Positions 44,901 through 51,650 of a stretch of DNA of 64,000 nt are shown one piece after another. The number at the start of each line of letters is the position of its first letter. The first letter of the stretch is position 1. Where the stretch lies: contig NZ_DS544873.1 of the NCBI RefSeq assembly GCF_000154725.1, positions 28,406-92,405 on the forward strand. The letters run 5' to 3'. The notes beneath the pieces were generated by a model that saw only the letters and a list, made by a program, of their open reading frames with translations, made no database searches and was not told the DNA's origin. A program made the translations under genes and the position numbers. Source of the stretch: Kordia algicida OT-1. GTDB lineage: Bacteria; Bacteroidota; Bacteroidia; Flavobacteriales; Flavobacteriaceae.

Positions 44901-47007
44901 GGGAGATACTTTTAAAATAGAGCGTAGAGGAACTAACATCTATTACTTAAAAAATGATGAGTTATTCTATATGTCAAGTGTTGTAGATACGGGGAATCCG
45001 CTGTTGGGTGATGTTTCTATCTATAGTACAGGTGCAAAGATTGAAGATTTGGTATTAGTTGATTTGGAAAAAGAATTGCAAGAAGTTGGCTTTAACTATA
45101 ACGTTCGCGGATGGTTAAAAGGAATCAATAATGTTAACCATCAAGAAAATGATCTGTTTAGTTTTGCTATCAAATACAACGATATTACTGATCCAACCAA
45201 AAAACTATTTAATGGAAATATCTCTAGTACACTTTGGAAAACTAAAGGACAAGATAATTCGCTGAAAAGTTATGAGTATACCTATGATGCGCTAAATAGA
45301 ATTACAAACGCCACAGATAATACAGGGAACTATAACTTAGGTTTGGTAAAGTATGATCGTAATGGAAACATCACAACTCTTACAAGAGAAGGACATATCA
45401 ATGCTACGGCAACAAGTTTTGACACGATGGATGATTTATCCTATCAATATTCAGGGAATCAGCTATTAAATGTAACCGATGCTAGTAACGTGAGTTTTGG
45501 ATTCAATGATGGAAATGTACACTCAAGTATTGATCCAACGGATGTAAATAATGACTACAGTTATGATGCTAATGGAAATATGGTAAAGGATAAAAATAAG
45601 AACATTAGCTTAATCACTTACAATTATTTAAACCTTCCAACACAAATAACATTTGATAATGGCAGTACGATTTCTTACATTTACGACGCAAGCGGAGTAA
45701 AACTTGAAAAAGAAGTCAATAACTCTATGTTTGCAGGTGCAACATATACCTATTATGCAGGGAATTACATTTACAAAAGAGGAAATTCTCATGGACAATC
45801 AAATGTTGTACTTACGTTCTTTAATACAGAAGAAGGCTATGTAGAGCCACAATTTGCTTCAAATACTCCAAAAATTATTGGATTTAGTTACACCTATCAA
45901 TACAAAGATCATTTAGGAAACATCAGGTTATCGTATGAAGACATGAATGGTGATGGGAATATTAGTCCTGAAACGGAAATCAAAGAAGAGAATCATTATT
46001 ATCCCTTTGGACTCAAACATAAAGGGTATAATGGCACAATTACAGGTAGAGATCATAATTATGGGTACAACGGCAAAGAAGAGCAGAACGAATTAAATTT
46101 AAATTGGAGTGATTATGGAGCTAGAAATTATGAAGCCTCCATAGGAAGATTTATGAATATTGATAGATTCGCAGAAAAATATGAAAGTATGAATCCATAT
46201 CAATATACATTTAATAATCCTATTCGATTTATAGATGTCAATGGAGATTATGTTTATATAAATGATGGGAAGACAGAAGATAGTAGGTTTAGATATAATA
46301 ATGGAAAAAGAGAATATCGTAATGATAGTGGAGATTGGGTTGGTGTTGACAAGGCATACATGTCAGACTATGTCATGAAAGCATTTAATGAAATTGAAAC
46401 ATTAGAAAAAAGTGGAAAAACAGGAAAAGGTTTAGTTGATTATTTTTCCGGCAGTGAGCATGATGTAACTATAAAGAAGTCACAAGGAAATGCACAAGCA
46501 TCTGGTGGTGTTGTCAGTATGAACTTAAATGAAAAGGTAAAAATCTCTACTCAAGCTGGATATATAGAAACTCCAAATTATGTAACTTTAGGGCATGAGA
46601 TGTCACACATACGCGATGATTATACAAGAGGTTATGCTGAAACTAATAAACTTTGGTATTATACGGATGCTGGGAAACGAATAGCAGATGGAGAAATTTA
46701 TGCTACTCATATCGAAAATATGATTAGACAAGAGAGCGGACTTCCTCTCAGAACACATTATGAGACTCATAAATCATATACATATACAAATCAAGGTTTA
46801 AAAATATCTTACCCTGGAGCAGAAAAATCTAGAATTATAGATATGAACGGAAATAGTAGATATTATAATACAAATGGAGATAGAATAAATCCCAGTCCAG
46901 GAGTTGCAAAAGATGTATACGGAGGTGAGATATATAAGAGTAGATTTAATTATAAAAATAGAGGTGTAAAGATTACTTTACAGTCACGTGGAATAAAAAC
47001 TAATTAA
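38926..47007 (+). CDS. secreted RHS/YD-repeat polymorphic toxin with M91-like zinc protease tip
   Basis: 2693 residues. A signal peptide (MKNVIAFLCLLVSFGFMQAQ) is followed by the Bacteroidota RHS N-terminal region, many YD repeats, and the RHS core (YKDHLGNIRLSY near 2326, ASIGRFMNIDRF and YQYTFNNPIRFIDVNGD to about 2440). Two paralogous beta-sandwich-like inserts lie near 1617-1765 and 1907-2047. The variable tip (2441-2693) has LGHEMSHIRDD (H2557-E-x-x-H2561) and downstream GEIYATHIENMIRQESGLPL, matching M91-type effector proteases, with Glu as third ligand. The shell should hold the toxin until delivery to a competitor. The next gene is the likely immunity gene. Confidence 0.85.
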   Translation: MKNVIAFLCLLVSFGFMQAQQSSPNGQDEIALPTIIPPSPTVANLMRFEEVSVDLYSGQPSIGIPLGSVTISDMLNYPIGIQYNTQGVRIDERSGWLGTGFSMATGGVISRTVRGLPDENNSQLLGRGVFHNGYENFNNLSPAQKEEFLWKTANGLDKYDSQYDLYQYNFFGRSGRFIVKNVQGQLTPVIIGSDTNDIITIYHNVDFEITKFEVTDTNGYIYTFEETSSNVIYNNTVTTSQYGNTSSGSTTMGDGAINAWHLKDVRLPNDIVLCSFTYQDVQENYHTPVSTTRNQLIGNPDFGTTQVRGINQGMLLPKIISSSQHILSTQKYVDEVTMRDGTKIKYNLDSNGHPEFLANTVNTNISSGGKLNTIQIFQPNGNLHKQINFSYTTSSNNRLFLTGVTEVFGSENLQYSLDYKNLNELPGFGSELKDTWGYYNGDYNTIATHSITTIGRVVNPTKITTGTLASITYPLGGKKEFTFQSNDFSYQGIQNYDYTKIPANRQVYNRYGSLYIQQGQQISNNKLLLYIDDGQKIQLGKSNLITQSCADVSKHTISLSKVEPKPGVSVTPPSNGNYLGAQVSDFQYVANDFAYTFNVNTTTDYPSITSGWYFVELRTPQDEITQCDFSQTGVDITIDLKYTEYNLVTKVMKGGGLRIKEVVFTDEGTEAQKTTYNYRDNHLVEDFTVASMDDYVSSGSYEANLNKRTYYKGKMHPFVSRYECGGLDRTIYRDPYLVEYQVTRDLNEVLTPTTKGNYVGYKKVYVKKEEVGNGQSASNASNNGGELYTFISPRDIEILTSDNTDYPFLPVENKDYKRGVLEKKQVFDKDQKLLIEETYTYTDVSSIAETSYTTFETQSVDCPWDQFYNSYTNYSQGNVENHGEFCGPGVGQDVTVGTCHSSNSDPNANSGTDVIFSAFNYIKGILLPNQTIRTEYFYDENDVQSQTVTTTNTIYNTKNRVTEKTTAFLEGGITTTYKEEILYPYDYELSEYTTAEQTDLNKMVTLNQIEAPVQTKQYKNGSLVYDTQRIFKEFYPNIIKVSEIKSAKSNTARQSRVQFHGYTNFGQPIEVSQTDGTRISYVWGYDSMYPIAKLENVSYASMSSAQTTALANVYTGSNADVDTVTENILQLALDDLRAEFPDAMVTTLTYDPLVGMTRTTDPRGYTSYFEYDDLHRLKQVKDAEKNILSANEYFYKNGNNSLDNYVKSTTYQKATQDGLNIKHWDKIESINYADGLGRAKQAIGIRQGGNGQDIVTPFEYDELGRQVKEFLPYATVSLNGSIHSDMFTDQATFYNTAKYENTTNPYSEKSLENSPLARVLEQGAPGNAWQLDTTSDTDHTIKMEYQTNTHNGVFTDMDYDNVKRFSVSYTGNGFTNMSLDDDGYYLAGELYKSIVKDENWQPNQNQSNQNHANDHTAIEFTDKLGRVVLKRTFNNNVRHDTYYIYDDYGNLTHVVPPLVDVSDSISNDELTNLCYQYTYDHRNRLIQKQLPAKEKEYIVYDKLDRPVLTQDANLRAENKWLFTKYDVFGRIAYTGLVIHSGDRTVLQAQMDSANTYETRSIAATSIGNTSIFYTNANYPNDTSVIILTVNYYDDYSWDTQNSLEANYNLNPTLLEDVDAITWKKNADDSWTNSGFITDATIEGDGYIEYTIGNEDKRMMVGLSHQATASSISYQAINYRIYTGYNNNRVYVYNDSNSPESIPVTYSEQGDTFRVERYEDQILFKKNGDIFHVIDITYSGILVGNGVVYSTGTELENIHVGYSVYGQSFAENVKGLPTGGKVRTIGTNDWTTSESYYDEKARAIHVTSKNEYLDTQDAVSSRLDFTGKPLETRTTHIRAKTSPIVTTDAYVYDENSRLLYQTKQINAGAKELIARHHYDALGQLEMKQVGGKLPSISSYTNIVNLSVSGNTISKITGSNTWDAGLTTDTSITADGYVSYQIPQDNEPVIVGLSETAGTSGYTSMNYAIYTTSWGAVRVYENGVNKGDKTTYFTGDTFKIERRGTNIYYLKNDELFYMSSVVDTGNPLLGDVSIYSTGAKIEDLVLVDLEKELQEVGFNYNVRGWLKGINNVNHQENDLFSFAIKYNDITDPTKKLFNGNISSTLWKTKGQDNSLKSYEYTYDALNRITNATDNTGNYNLGLVKYDRNGNITTLTREGHINATATSFDTMDDLSYQYSGNQLLNVTDASNVSFGFNDGNVHSSIDPTDVNNDYSYDANGNMVKDKNKNISLITYNYLNLPTQITFDNGSTISYIYDASGVKLEKEVNNSMFAGATYTYYAGNYIYKRGNSHGQSNVVLTFFNTEEGYVEPQFASNTPKIIGFSYTYQYKDHLGNIRLSYEDMNGDGNISPETEIKEENHYYPFGLKHKGYNGTITGRDHNYGYNGKEEQNELNLNWSDYGARNYEASIGRFMNIDRFAEKYESMNPYQYTFNNPIRFIDVNGDYVYINDGKTEDSRFRYNNGKREYRNDSGDWVGVDKAYMSDYVMKAFNEIETLEKSGKTGKGLVDYFSGSEHDVTIKKSQGNAQASGGVVSMNLNEKVKISTQAGYIETPNYVTLGHEMSHIRDDYTRGYAETNKLWYYTDAGKRIADGEIYATHIENMIRQESGLPLRTHYETHKSYTYTNQGLKISYPGAEKSRIIDMNGNSRYYNTNGDRINPSPGVAKDVYGGEIYKSRFNYKNRGVKITLQSRGIKTN

Positions 47008-47008
47008 A

Positions 47009-47563
47009 ATGAATTTAATCAGACTAATAATATTATGTTTACTTTTTTTAAGTTGTAAAACACAAAAAGAAACACTTTTAAAAGAAGTCAACAATAATTT
47101 GACGGAACACATTATAGAGTCTAACAGGGAAAAGGTTTCTCAAAAAGGAACTGATAGATATCTAAGTAATGAAATTAAGTACGTTACCACTGTTCTTAGA
47201 AAAGATTTCTTTGAAAAAATTGACAAAAAAAATATAAAAAAAGCAAATTTGATTGAAAGTCTTAATGGATTTAGTGACAATAATTATAGTGCTATTTTAC
47301 ATATTGATGAGAATATATACACATACAAAAGATATGAATCTAACGAATCTTTGTTATTTAAAAAGATAAGTTTAAAAGAATTCATGAACGATAAAATTAA
47401 CTATCGTGCAGAATCTTGCATTTTATCTAAAATGATTAACGAAGATTTGAGTGAATTACTCGATGATAATTTGACTACTCGCTTTGACTATACAATTTAT
47501 ATTACTCAAATTAATGGAAAAAATAATATTAAAACAATGAGTTTAAAAGATATATGTTGGTAA
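47009..47563 (+). CDS. lipoprotein, candidate immunity protein for the RHS toxin
   Basis: 184 residues with a lipoprotein signal (RLIILCLLFLSC, Cys 16). The mature part shows no recognised domain. It starts one base after the toxin stop, the usual place of a cognate immunity gene in polymorphic toxin loci. A lipid-anchored immunity protein would fit a toxin arriving in the periplasm. The function is inferred from position; a conserved accessory role cannot be excluded. Confidence 0.55.
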   Translation: MNLIRLIILCLLFLSCKTQKETLLKEVNNNLTEHIIESNREKVSQKGTDRYLSNEIKYVTTVLRKDFFEKIDKKNIKKANLIESLNGFSDNNYSAILHIDENIYTYKRYESNESLLFKKISLKEFMNDKINYRAESCILSKMINEDLSELLDDNLTTRFDYTIYITQINGKNNIKTMSLKDICW

Positions 47564-47609
47564 TTGAGCTTTAAAAATTCTTTATCGATATACCTTAAAA
47601 CCGATCGGC

Positions 47610-48009
47610 GGTAATGGTGTAAATTAGGGCATAGCTTTAATTTGAAATGTAAATAACTGAAAGACAGTGATTAACTTAAATGTTGATTGCTGTTTTTGTT
47701 CGTTCTTTGATATATTAGAAAATAGGAGCGTTTCTTAAATCCTGTAAAATAAGGGATTATTAATCCTACGTGGGCTACATTTGGACATGGAAAAAATACA
47801 ATGTCCAAATTGTAGAAGTCGAGCAGTCAAAAATGGTTTTCAAAGTGACAAACAACGTTATAAATGTATATCTTGTAATAAGAAGTTTCATTTGAAATAT
47901 ACTTATGAAGCATACAATAAACACACAAATAGTTTTATAATTTCTTTATTAAAAGAAGGTTGTGGGATTCGAAGTATTTCAAGAGTATTGAAAATTTCAA
48001 AGAAGACAG
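47610..48009 (+). mobile_element. IS1-family element remnant, copy 1 (left end plus truncated insA)
   Basis: The segment opens with GGTAATGGTGTAAATTAGGG, which resembles IS1 terminal repeats (GGTRATG...), continues through about 170 bases of leader, and then the start of an InsA-like gene. It is cut at 48009 by a second element end with the same first bases. The starts of the two copies lie exactly 400 bases apart. No insB or right end is visible, so it cannot move by itself. Confidence 0.7.
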
Positions 48010-48014
48010 GGTAA
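47787..48014 (+). pseudogene. insA: truncated insA of an IS1-family element
   Basis: 75 residues from the ATG at 47787: the zinc-binding start IQCPNCRSRAVKNG, QRYKCISCNKKFHLKYTY and the helix-turn-helix-like part GCGIRSISRVLKISKKTG, matching InsA of IS1, which is normally about 90 residues. The frame ends at once where the second IS end begins (GGGTAATGG supplies TAA). The DNA-binding half is largely kept, but no InsAB transposase can be made. Confidence 0.7.
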
Positions 48015-48181
48015 TGGTGTAAATTAGGGCATGACCTTAATTTAAATTTTATAAATAATTGAAATACAGTAATTAACTCGAATGTTAATTGCTGTTTTTC
48101 TTCGTTCTTTGATATGTTAGAAAATACGAACGTTTCTTAAATCCCATAAAATAAGGAATTGTTAATCCCACGTAGGTTACA
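48010..48181 (+). mobile_element. IS1-family left-end remnant, copy 2
   Basis: About 172 bases that repeat the left end of copy 1 with scattered differences: the same GGTAATGGTGTAAATTAGGG start, then ATTAACT, TGCTGTTTTT, TTCGTTCTTTGATAT, CGTTTCTTAAATCC and TTAATCC-ACGT-GG. Similarity stops near 48181 before any coding part. Divergence from copy 1 shows that it is a separate insertion, not a simple duplication error. The stretch 48182-48947 beyond it contains no gene I can support. Confidence 0.65.
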
Positions 48182-48276
48182 GAGCTGTCTCTATAACTAT
48201 TTTAAAATAATCTATCCCATATAAGGGATTATATTAAAAATGAAATAGTTAAGAGAATTAATTAAAAATTTACAGT

Positions 48277-48310
48277 AAGGAGTAATATCATTTTTTTGGT
48301 ATTACTCTTT
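48277..48310. terminator. hairpin in the IS-remnant region
   Basis: AGGAGTAATATCA and TGGTATTACTCTTT pair around a run of T (GAGTAATA pairs with TATTACTC), followed by T-rich sequence. It may be an old terminator; there is no intact gene directly before it. Confidence 0.35.
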
Positions 48311-48356
48311 ACTTTTAAAAATAATTTTGTTTTACAAATACATTTTACAAGTATTT

Positions 48357-48380
48357 TCATCCTGAGCAGAGTCGAAGTGT
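48357..48380. repeat. REP-like dispersed sequence
   Basis: ATCCTGAGCAGAGTCGAAGTG resembles the short CTGAGCGnAGTCGAAG-type sequence that recurs in intergenic regions of many Flavobacteriia genomes. Only one copy was noticed in this window, so the call rests on memory of that pattern. Confidence 0.35.
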
Positions 48381-48661
48381 TCCTTGTTTAGCTGTCTTCT
48401 ATACATATATGTTTTATGCCTATAGAAGCCTTGGGAATATTTGGAAAAATCATAGGTTTCATTAAATGTTTTTTGGGCGTATTTTCGCCAAGACTAATGG
48501 TCATACGTGGTTATAAAATAGGAACAGATTATTCAAGACTTTTATCATTAAAATATAAATTTTCTTAAAATAATTAAATGTATATTGGTCAGATAAAAAT
48601 GTTTCAAACACTAGCTGATTTTTTAATATGTAACCGTTAAAATTAATAAATAAAAAGTATC

Positions 48662-48698
48662 TTTTTGAAGTATGGTTTTGCATAGAAATAACATAGTT
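48662..48698 (+). repeat. 37-bp direct repeat, right copy
   Basis: Right copy of the repeat at 37989-38025 (2 differences in 37 bases). Immediately after it, TAGTTTTG (48694-48701) fits the TAnnTTTG box, but no suitable gene follows on the plus strand. It lies 250 bases from the 3' end of the integrase gene. Confidence 0.7.
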
Positions 48699-48759
48699 TT
48701 GCAAATCTGTGAATTTTTAAAACACTGATTTTCATTAATTTACTAAAATGGCTTTTTGG

Positions 48760-48815
48760 CTCACAACTCACAACTCACAACTCACAACTCACAACTCACA
48801 ACTCACAACTCACAA
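48760..48815 (+). repeat. heptanucleotide tandem repeat, 8 perfect copies
   Basis: CTCACAA is repeated eight times without a change from 48760 to 48815. No gene crosses it. Such arrays arise by slippage and vary between strains. It stands between the 37-bp repeat and the integrase gene. Confidence 0.9.
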
Positions 48816-48947
48816 CTTTTGATCTATTTTAAAAAAACAAGTAAGAACCTGATTTTCAGATTTTTACTTGTTTAATATTTGGATATAAAAATAAATTTTA
48901 ATCGAAATTACAAAAAAGTATCTATTAAAAGTATCTTTTTGCCTGTT

Positions 48948-50294
48948 TTAAGAGTCAAAAATTTGAAGTTCTTTAACAGCTCTATTAATTATTCTCTCAT
49001 CGATATAATGTCTTTGTAGAATCTCATCAGAGGTATGAGAGGATAAAGATTTTGTATCTCCGCTTAGGGTCGAGTTTAGATAACTAAGGTATGTTTTTCT
49101 CAGGCATTTTAATTGCAAATCACGATCTGTATTAAGCTTTTTATAATAATGTGAAAAACCCTTCGATAGATTATTCATAATTGCAATTGTAGAAGTTTTT
49201 GAACGATCAGGAACTAAAATATAATTGTGACTTCCTTTATTTTCATTATACCCGAGTCTTAGCAATAACTTTAATAGGCTTTTGGTCACGGGAATAATTT
49301 TCGGGGCAACATTATCATTGAATCCTTCTCCTTTTTGGCGTTGAACTTTCAAATTCGGAACTACAATATAGGTGGGTTCATTTTCAATTTCTTTAATCAT
49401 ATTCCATTTGAGTTCCACAATTTCCTCGCGTCTACCACCTGTATGAAGTGCTAATTCAAAACCATCTTTTAAATAGGATTTATATCTATTTCTTTTAGTT
49501 TGCCCTTCATATACAATCCCATTTTCAGGGGATAAAATAGCTAACAAATCTTTAAATTCTTTTCCACTAATAGTTTCTTTTTTAACAGCAACTGTTCTTT
49601 TTCTAACATCTTCAAAAGGATTATAAATATTGAGTTTAAATTTTTTAATAGCCCATTTAAAAAAACCTTTTACCGAAGTCATTTTATTGTTATAGGTTTT
49701 ATTACTGTATTGTTTATCGACTAACAAATGTGAATGAAAATAGCCCACATGCGTATCATTTATCATATCGACCAGCATTAATTTTTTATTAATCTTGTTC
49801 TTAGTAAGTGCTTCATTAAATAATAACAAGCTTCTTTTTACTTCATTTTTATAATGATCTGATCTATTGACTTTTTTATGGTCAGGGACACCAATATCAT
49901 TCAAAAAATCAAGGTATCTGATCTGCGCATCAAATAAGTATACTCTTTTGTTTGTGTCATAAGGCAGTTCAGTAAAGGATAATTTCGCCTTAAATTCTTC
50001 TTCAAATGCTATTGCTTGTGTCACAGCTTCATTATAAGTTTCTGCATTTAAGGTATTGCTTATAATTCTTTGGTTTTGTCCAGGATAATGTAATCGACTT
50101 TTATAGCGATGTTTTTCTGGAGACTTACATCTTGATAGTTTTGATTTGCTCTTACCGCACTCAGGTTCTTTTCTAATTACTGTTCCGTTACCTTGCTTAA
50201 CAGTAGTTTTAGTATATGAGAAGTATTTTTTGCACTCATTGCAGTAGAGAAATAATCCCTTATGTCTTTTGCTGGGTAATTTCTTTCTTTTCAT
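48948..50294 (-). CDS. int: tyrosine recombinase/integrase with N-terminal zinc ribbon
   Basis: 448 residues. The C-terminal catalytic domain shows LHTGGRREEIVELKW (Arg288), LKCLRKTYLSYLN (Lys396, Arg399), SSHTSDEILQRHY (His420, Tyr430). The first His of the usual HxxR box is Lys here. A SAM-like core-binding domain lies near 115-225. The first 70 residues contain C18, C21, C46 and C56, a likely zinc ribbon, which is unusual. It should integrate and excise the surrounding element with the small gene next door. The gene runs leftwards, suggesting that the attachment site lies near 48.2-48.9 kb. Confidence 0.85.
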   Translation of the reverse strand: MKRKKLPSKRHKGLFLYCNECKKYFSYTKTTVKQGNGTVIRKEPECGKSKSKLSRCKSPEKHRYKSRLHYPGQNQRIISNTLNAETYNEAVTQAIAFEEEFKAKLSFTELPYDTNKRVYLFDAQIRYLDFLNDIGVPDHKKVNRSDHYKNEVKRSLLLFNEALTKNKINKKLMLVDMINDTHVGYFHSHLLVDKQYSNKTYNNKMTSVKGFFKWAIKKFKLNIYNPFEDVRKRTVAVKKETISGKEFKDLLAILSPENGIVYEGQTKRNRYKSYLKDGFELALHTGGRREEIVELKWNMIKEIENEPTYIVVPNLKVQRQKGEGFNDNVAPKIIPVTKSLLKLLLRLGYNENKGSHNYILVPDRSKTSTIAIMNNLSKGFSHYYKKLNTDRDLQLKCLRKTYLSYLNSTLSGDTKSLSSHTSDEILQRHYIDERIINRAVKELQIFDS

Positions 50295-50299
50295 ACCCT

Positions 50300-50662
50300 T
50301 TAAGAATTAGCAAATGATTTTGCAGTATCAGACATCGGAGTAATGGTATTAGAAATTTTTCTAATATTTAATTCAGGATTATCTTCAAGAAGCATAAGAT
50401 ATCCTAATCGGTCATTGTCGATATAACACCTATAGAGTTCTTCCCATTTTTTCGGGTATTTTTTCTTTAGTTGTACGATCAAACTTTTATCAAGTTCCAT
50501 ATCTACTAAAAAGCGATGTACTACTGATTTATTACCGACAATTTGTATTTTGATGCCTACAGTCTCACACCAATTCTTTGCACTTCTAATCCCTCTCATT
50601 AGAAGAATTTCACTTAATTTTTTTAAGTCAATAAATTTTTCATCTGTTTTTTTAATTTGCAT
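50300..50662 (-). CDS. small DNA-binding-like protein next to the integrase, candidate excisionase
   Basis: 120 residues. The N-terminal part (FIDLKKLSEILLMRGIRSAK and NWCETVGIKIQIVGNKSVV) resembles the small winged-helix or excisionase-like proteins often found beside Bacteroidota integrases. It lies 5 bases upstream of int in the same orientation. A role in excision or in regulating int is inferred from this position. Confidence 0.5.
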   Translation of the reverse strand: MQIKKTDEKFIDLKKLSEILLMRGIRSAKNWCETVGIKIQIVGNKSVVHRFLVDMELDKSLIVQLKKKYPKKWEELYRCYIDNDRLGYLMLLEDNPELNIRKISNTITPMSDTAKSFANS

Positions 50663-50719
50663 TTTAATTAAATTAATACACTTCCGTTTCTGCGGTCAGT
50701 ATATTAGTTTGGACTTATC

Positions 50720-50742
50720 AGGGAAGCCAGCTCCCTTTTTTT
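50720..50742 (+). terminator. short hairpin with T-run between the MerR-like and excisionase-like genes
   Basis: AGGGA-AGCCAGC-TCCCT followed by TTTTTTT reads as a small factor-independent terminator on the plus strand. There is no plus-strand gene before it, so it may block antisense transcription, or act in minus-strand RNA between the two genes. The stem is short. Confidence 0.35.
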
Positions 50743-50753
50743 ATTCTAAATTA

Positions 50754-51518
50754 TTATGTACGCTCTTTAATTGTTCGTTTGATTTGAACAATTTTTCCAC
50801 GTGCTTGTTTAATTTCAATATGTTGATAATCGTGACCTTTTAAGATATTCAAAATCCGTTCGCCATTAGAAACGATCTCTGTACTTTCTATGGTATCAAT
50901 CTCGCCACCTTTCTTTATAATTTTCACAGATTCAAAGTTTTCAGATCGTAGGATCAATAGTACTTGAAGCTCATCTTTGCTGAGTCCTTTAAACTCATCT
51001 AGTGAAGGTTCTTCATATAGCGCTTCTATATTAAGTTTTATGAGTTGGTTAAGATTTAGGATTATATGATTTGTTAGTTTATTTGCTTGCATCTTATCAA
51101 TGATTGCATAGGCATTTAAAACTTGTGTATTTCCATTTTCATCAATAATGATGTAAATCGGATTTGCACTTTTAAAAATCTCGATAATGGCTAGATTTAA
51201 GATTTCAATTTCTTCTCCCTTGTCCTGTTCATTTTCAATTATTTCATCAATGACTAATAGCTGATTTTTTATACTTATAATCTTTTCATTAGTAAAGCCA
51301 AACTTTTTCAATTCTTCGATAATACCTATCCATAATATATCAACTAAACTGTATTTATTCCAACCTTTTTCAACAGGTTTGTAAAGTGGAATTAGTGATT
51401 GATTTTTCCAGGTAAATAGTACTTGTGTGGAAACACCCGTGATAAATTTTGTGGGATAAATTTTTTTATTAAGCTTTTCATTAATAGTTGAAAAGCTTAT
51501 TTTTTCTGTTTTTTTCAC
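50754..51518 (-). CDS. MerR-like transcriptional regulator
   Basis: 254 residues. The N-terminal domain has the MerR pattern: GVSTQVLFTWKNQSLIPLYK, then GWNKYSLVDILWIGIIEELK and FGFTNEKIISIKNQL (helix-turn-helix, wing and dimer helix). The C-terminal part is longer than in classical MerR proteins and not recognised. Together with the XRE-like gene upstream it forms a regulatory pair in the integrase operon. Targets are unknown. Confidence 0.65.
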   Translation of the reverse strand: MKKTEKISFSTINEKLNKKIYPTKFITGVSTQVLFTWKNQSLIPLYKPVEKGWNKYSLVDILWIGIIEELKKFGFTNEKIISIKNQLLVIDEIIENEQDKGEEIEILNLAIIEIFKSANPIYIIIDENGNTQVLNAYAIIDKMQANKLTNHIILNLNQLIKLNIEALYEEPSLDEFKGLSKDELQVLLILRSENFESVKIIKKGGEIDTIESTEIVSNGERILNILKGHDYQHIEIKQARGKIVQIKRTIKERT

Positions 51519-51550
51519 GATTTATTTAATTTTTTTTAAAAGTACACAAA

Positions 51551-51604
51551 AAAAATCAAACCACTTTTATTTTTAACGTTAAAAATAAAAGTGGTTTGAT
51601 TTTT
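51551..51604. promoter_or_regulatory. perfect 54-bp palindrome between two regulator genes
   Basis: Both 27-base halves are exact reverse complements around the centre AAC|GTT (51577/51578); the core reads TTTTTAACGTTAAAAA and the arms contain AAATCAAACCACTTTTA. There is no loop. It lies between the stop of the XRE-like gene and the start of the MerR-like gene. In RNA it would form a long hairpin with U-rich ends on either strand, so a bidirectional terminator is one option; a large operator or cruciform site is another. Confidence 0.6.
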
Positions 51605-51650
51605 ATAAAATTAACTATCTGTTTATTAGTTAATTAACTGATTAATTTTT

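Noticed and set aside
48501-48704. 67-codon minus-strand open frame near the 37-bp repeat
   Set aside because: It overlaps the repeat and has low-complexity Phe/Tyr/Asn-rich content; nothing supports coding.
48760-48815. Possible CRISPR array or direct-repeat cluster
   Set aside because: The unit is 7 bases with no spacers and no cas genes; it is a simple tandem repeat.
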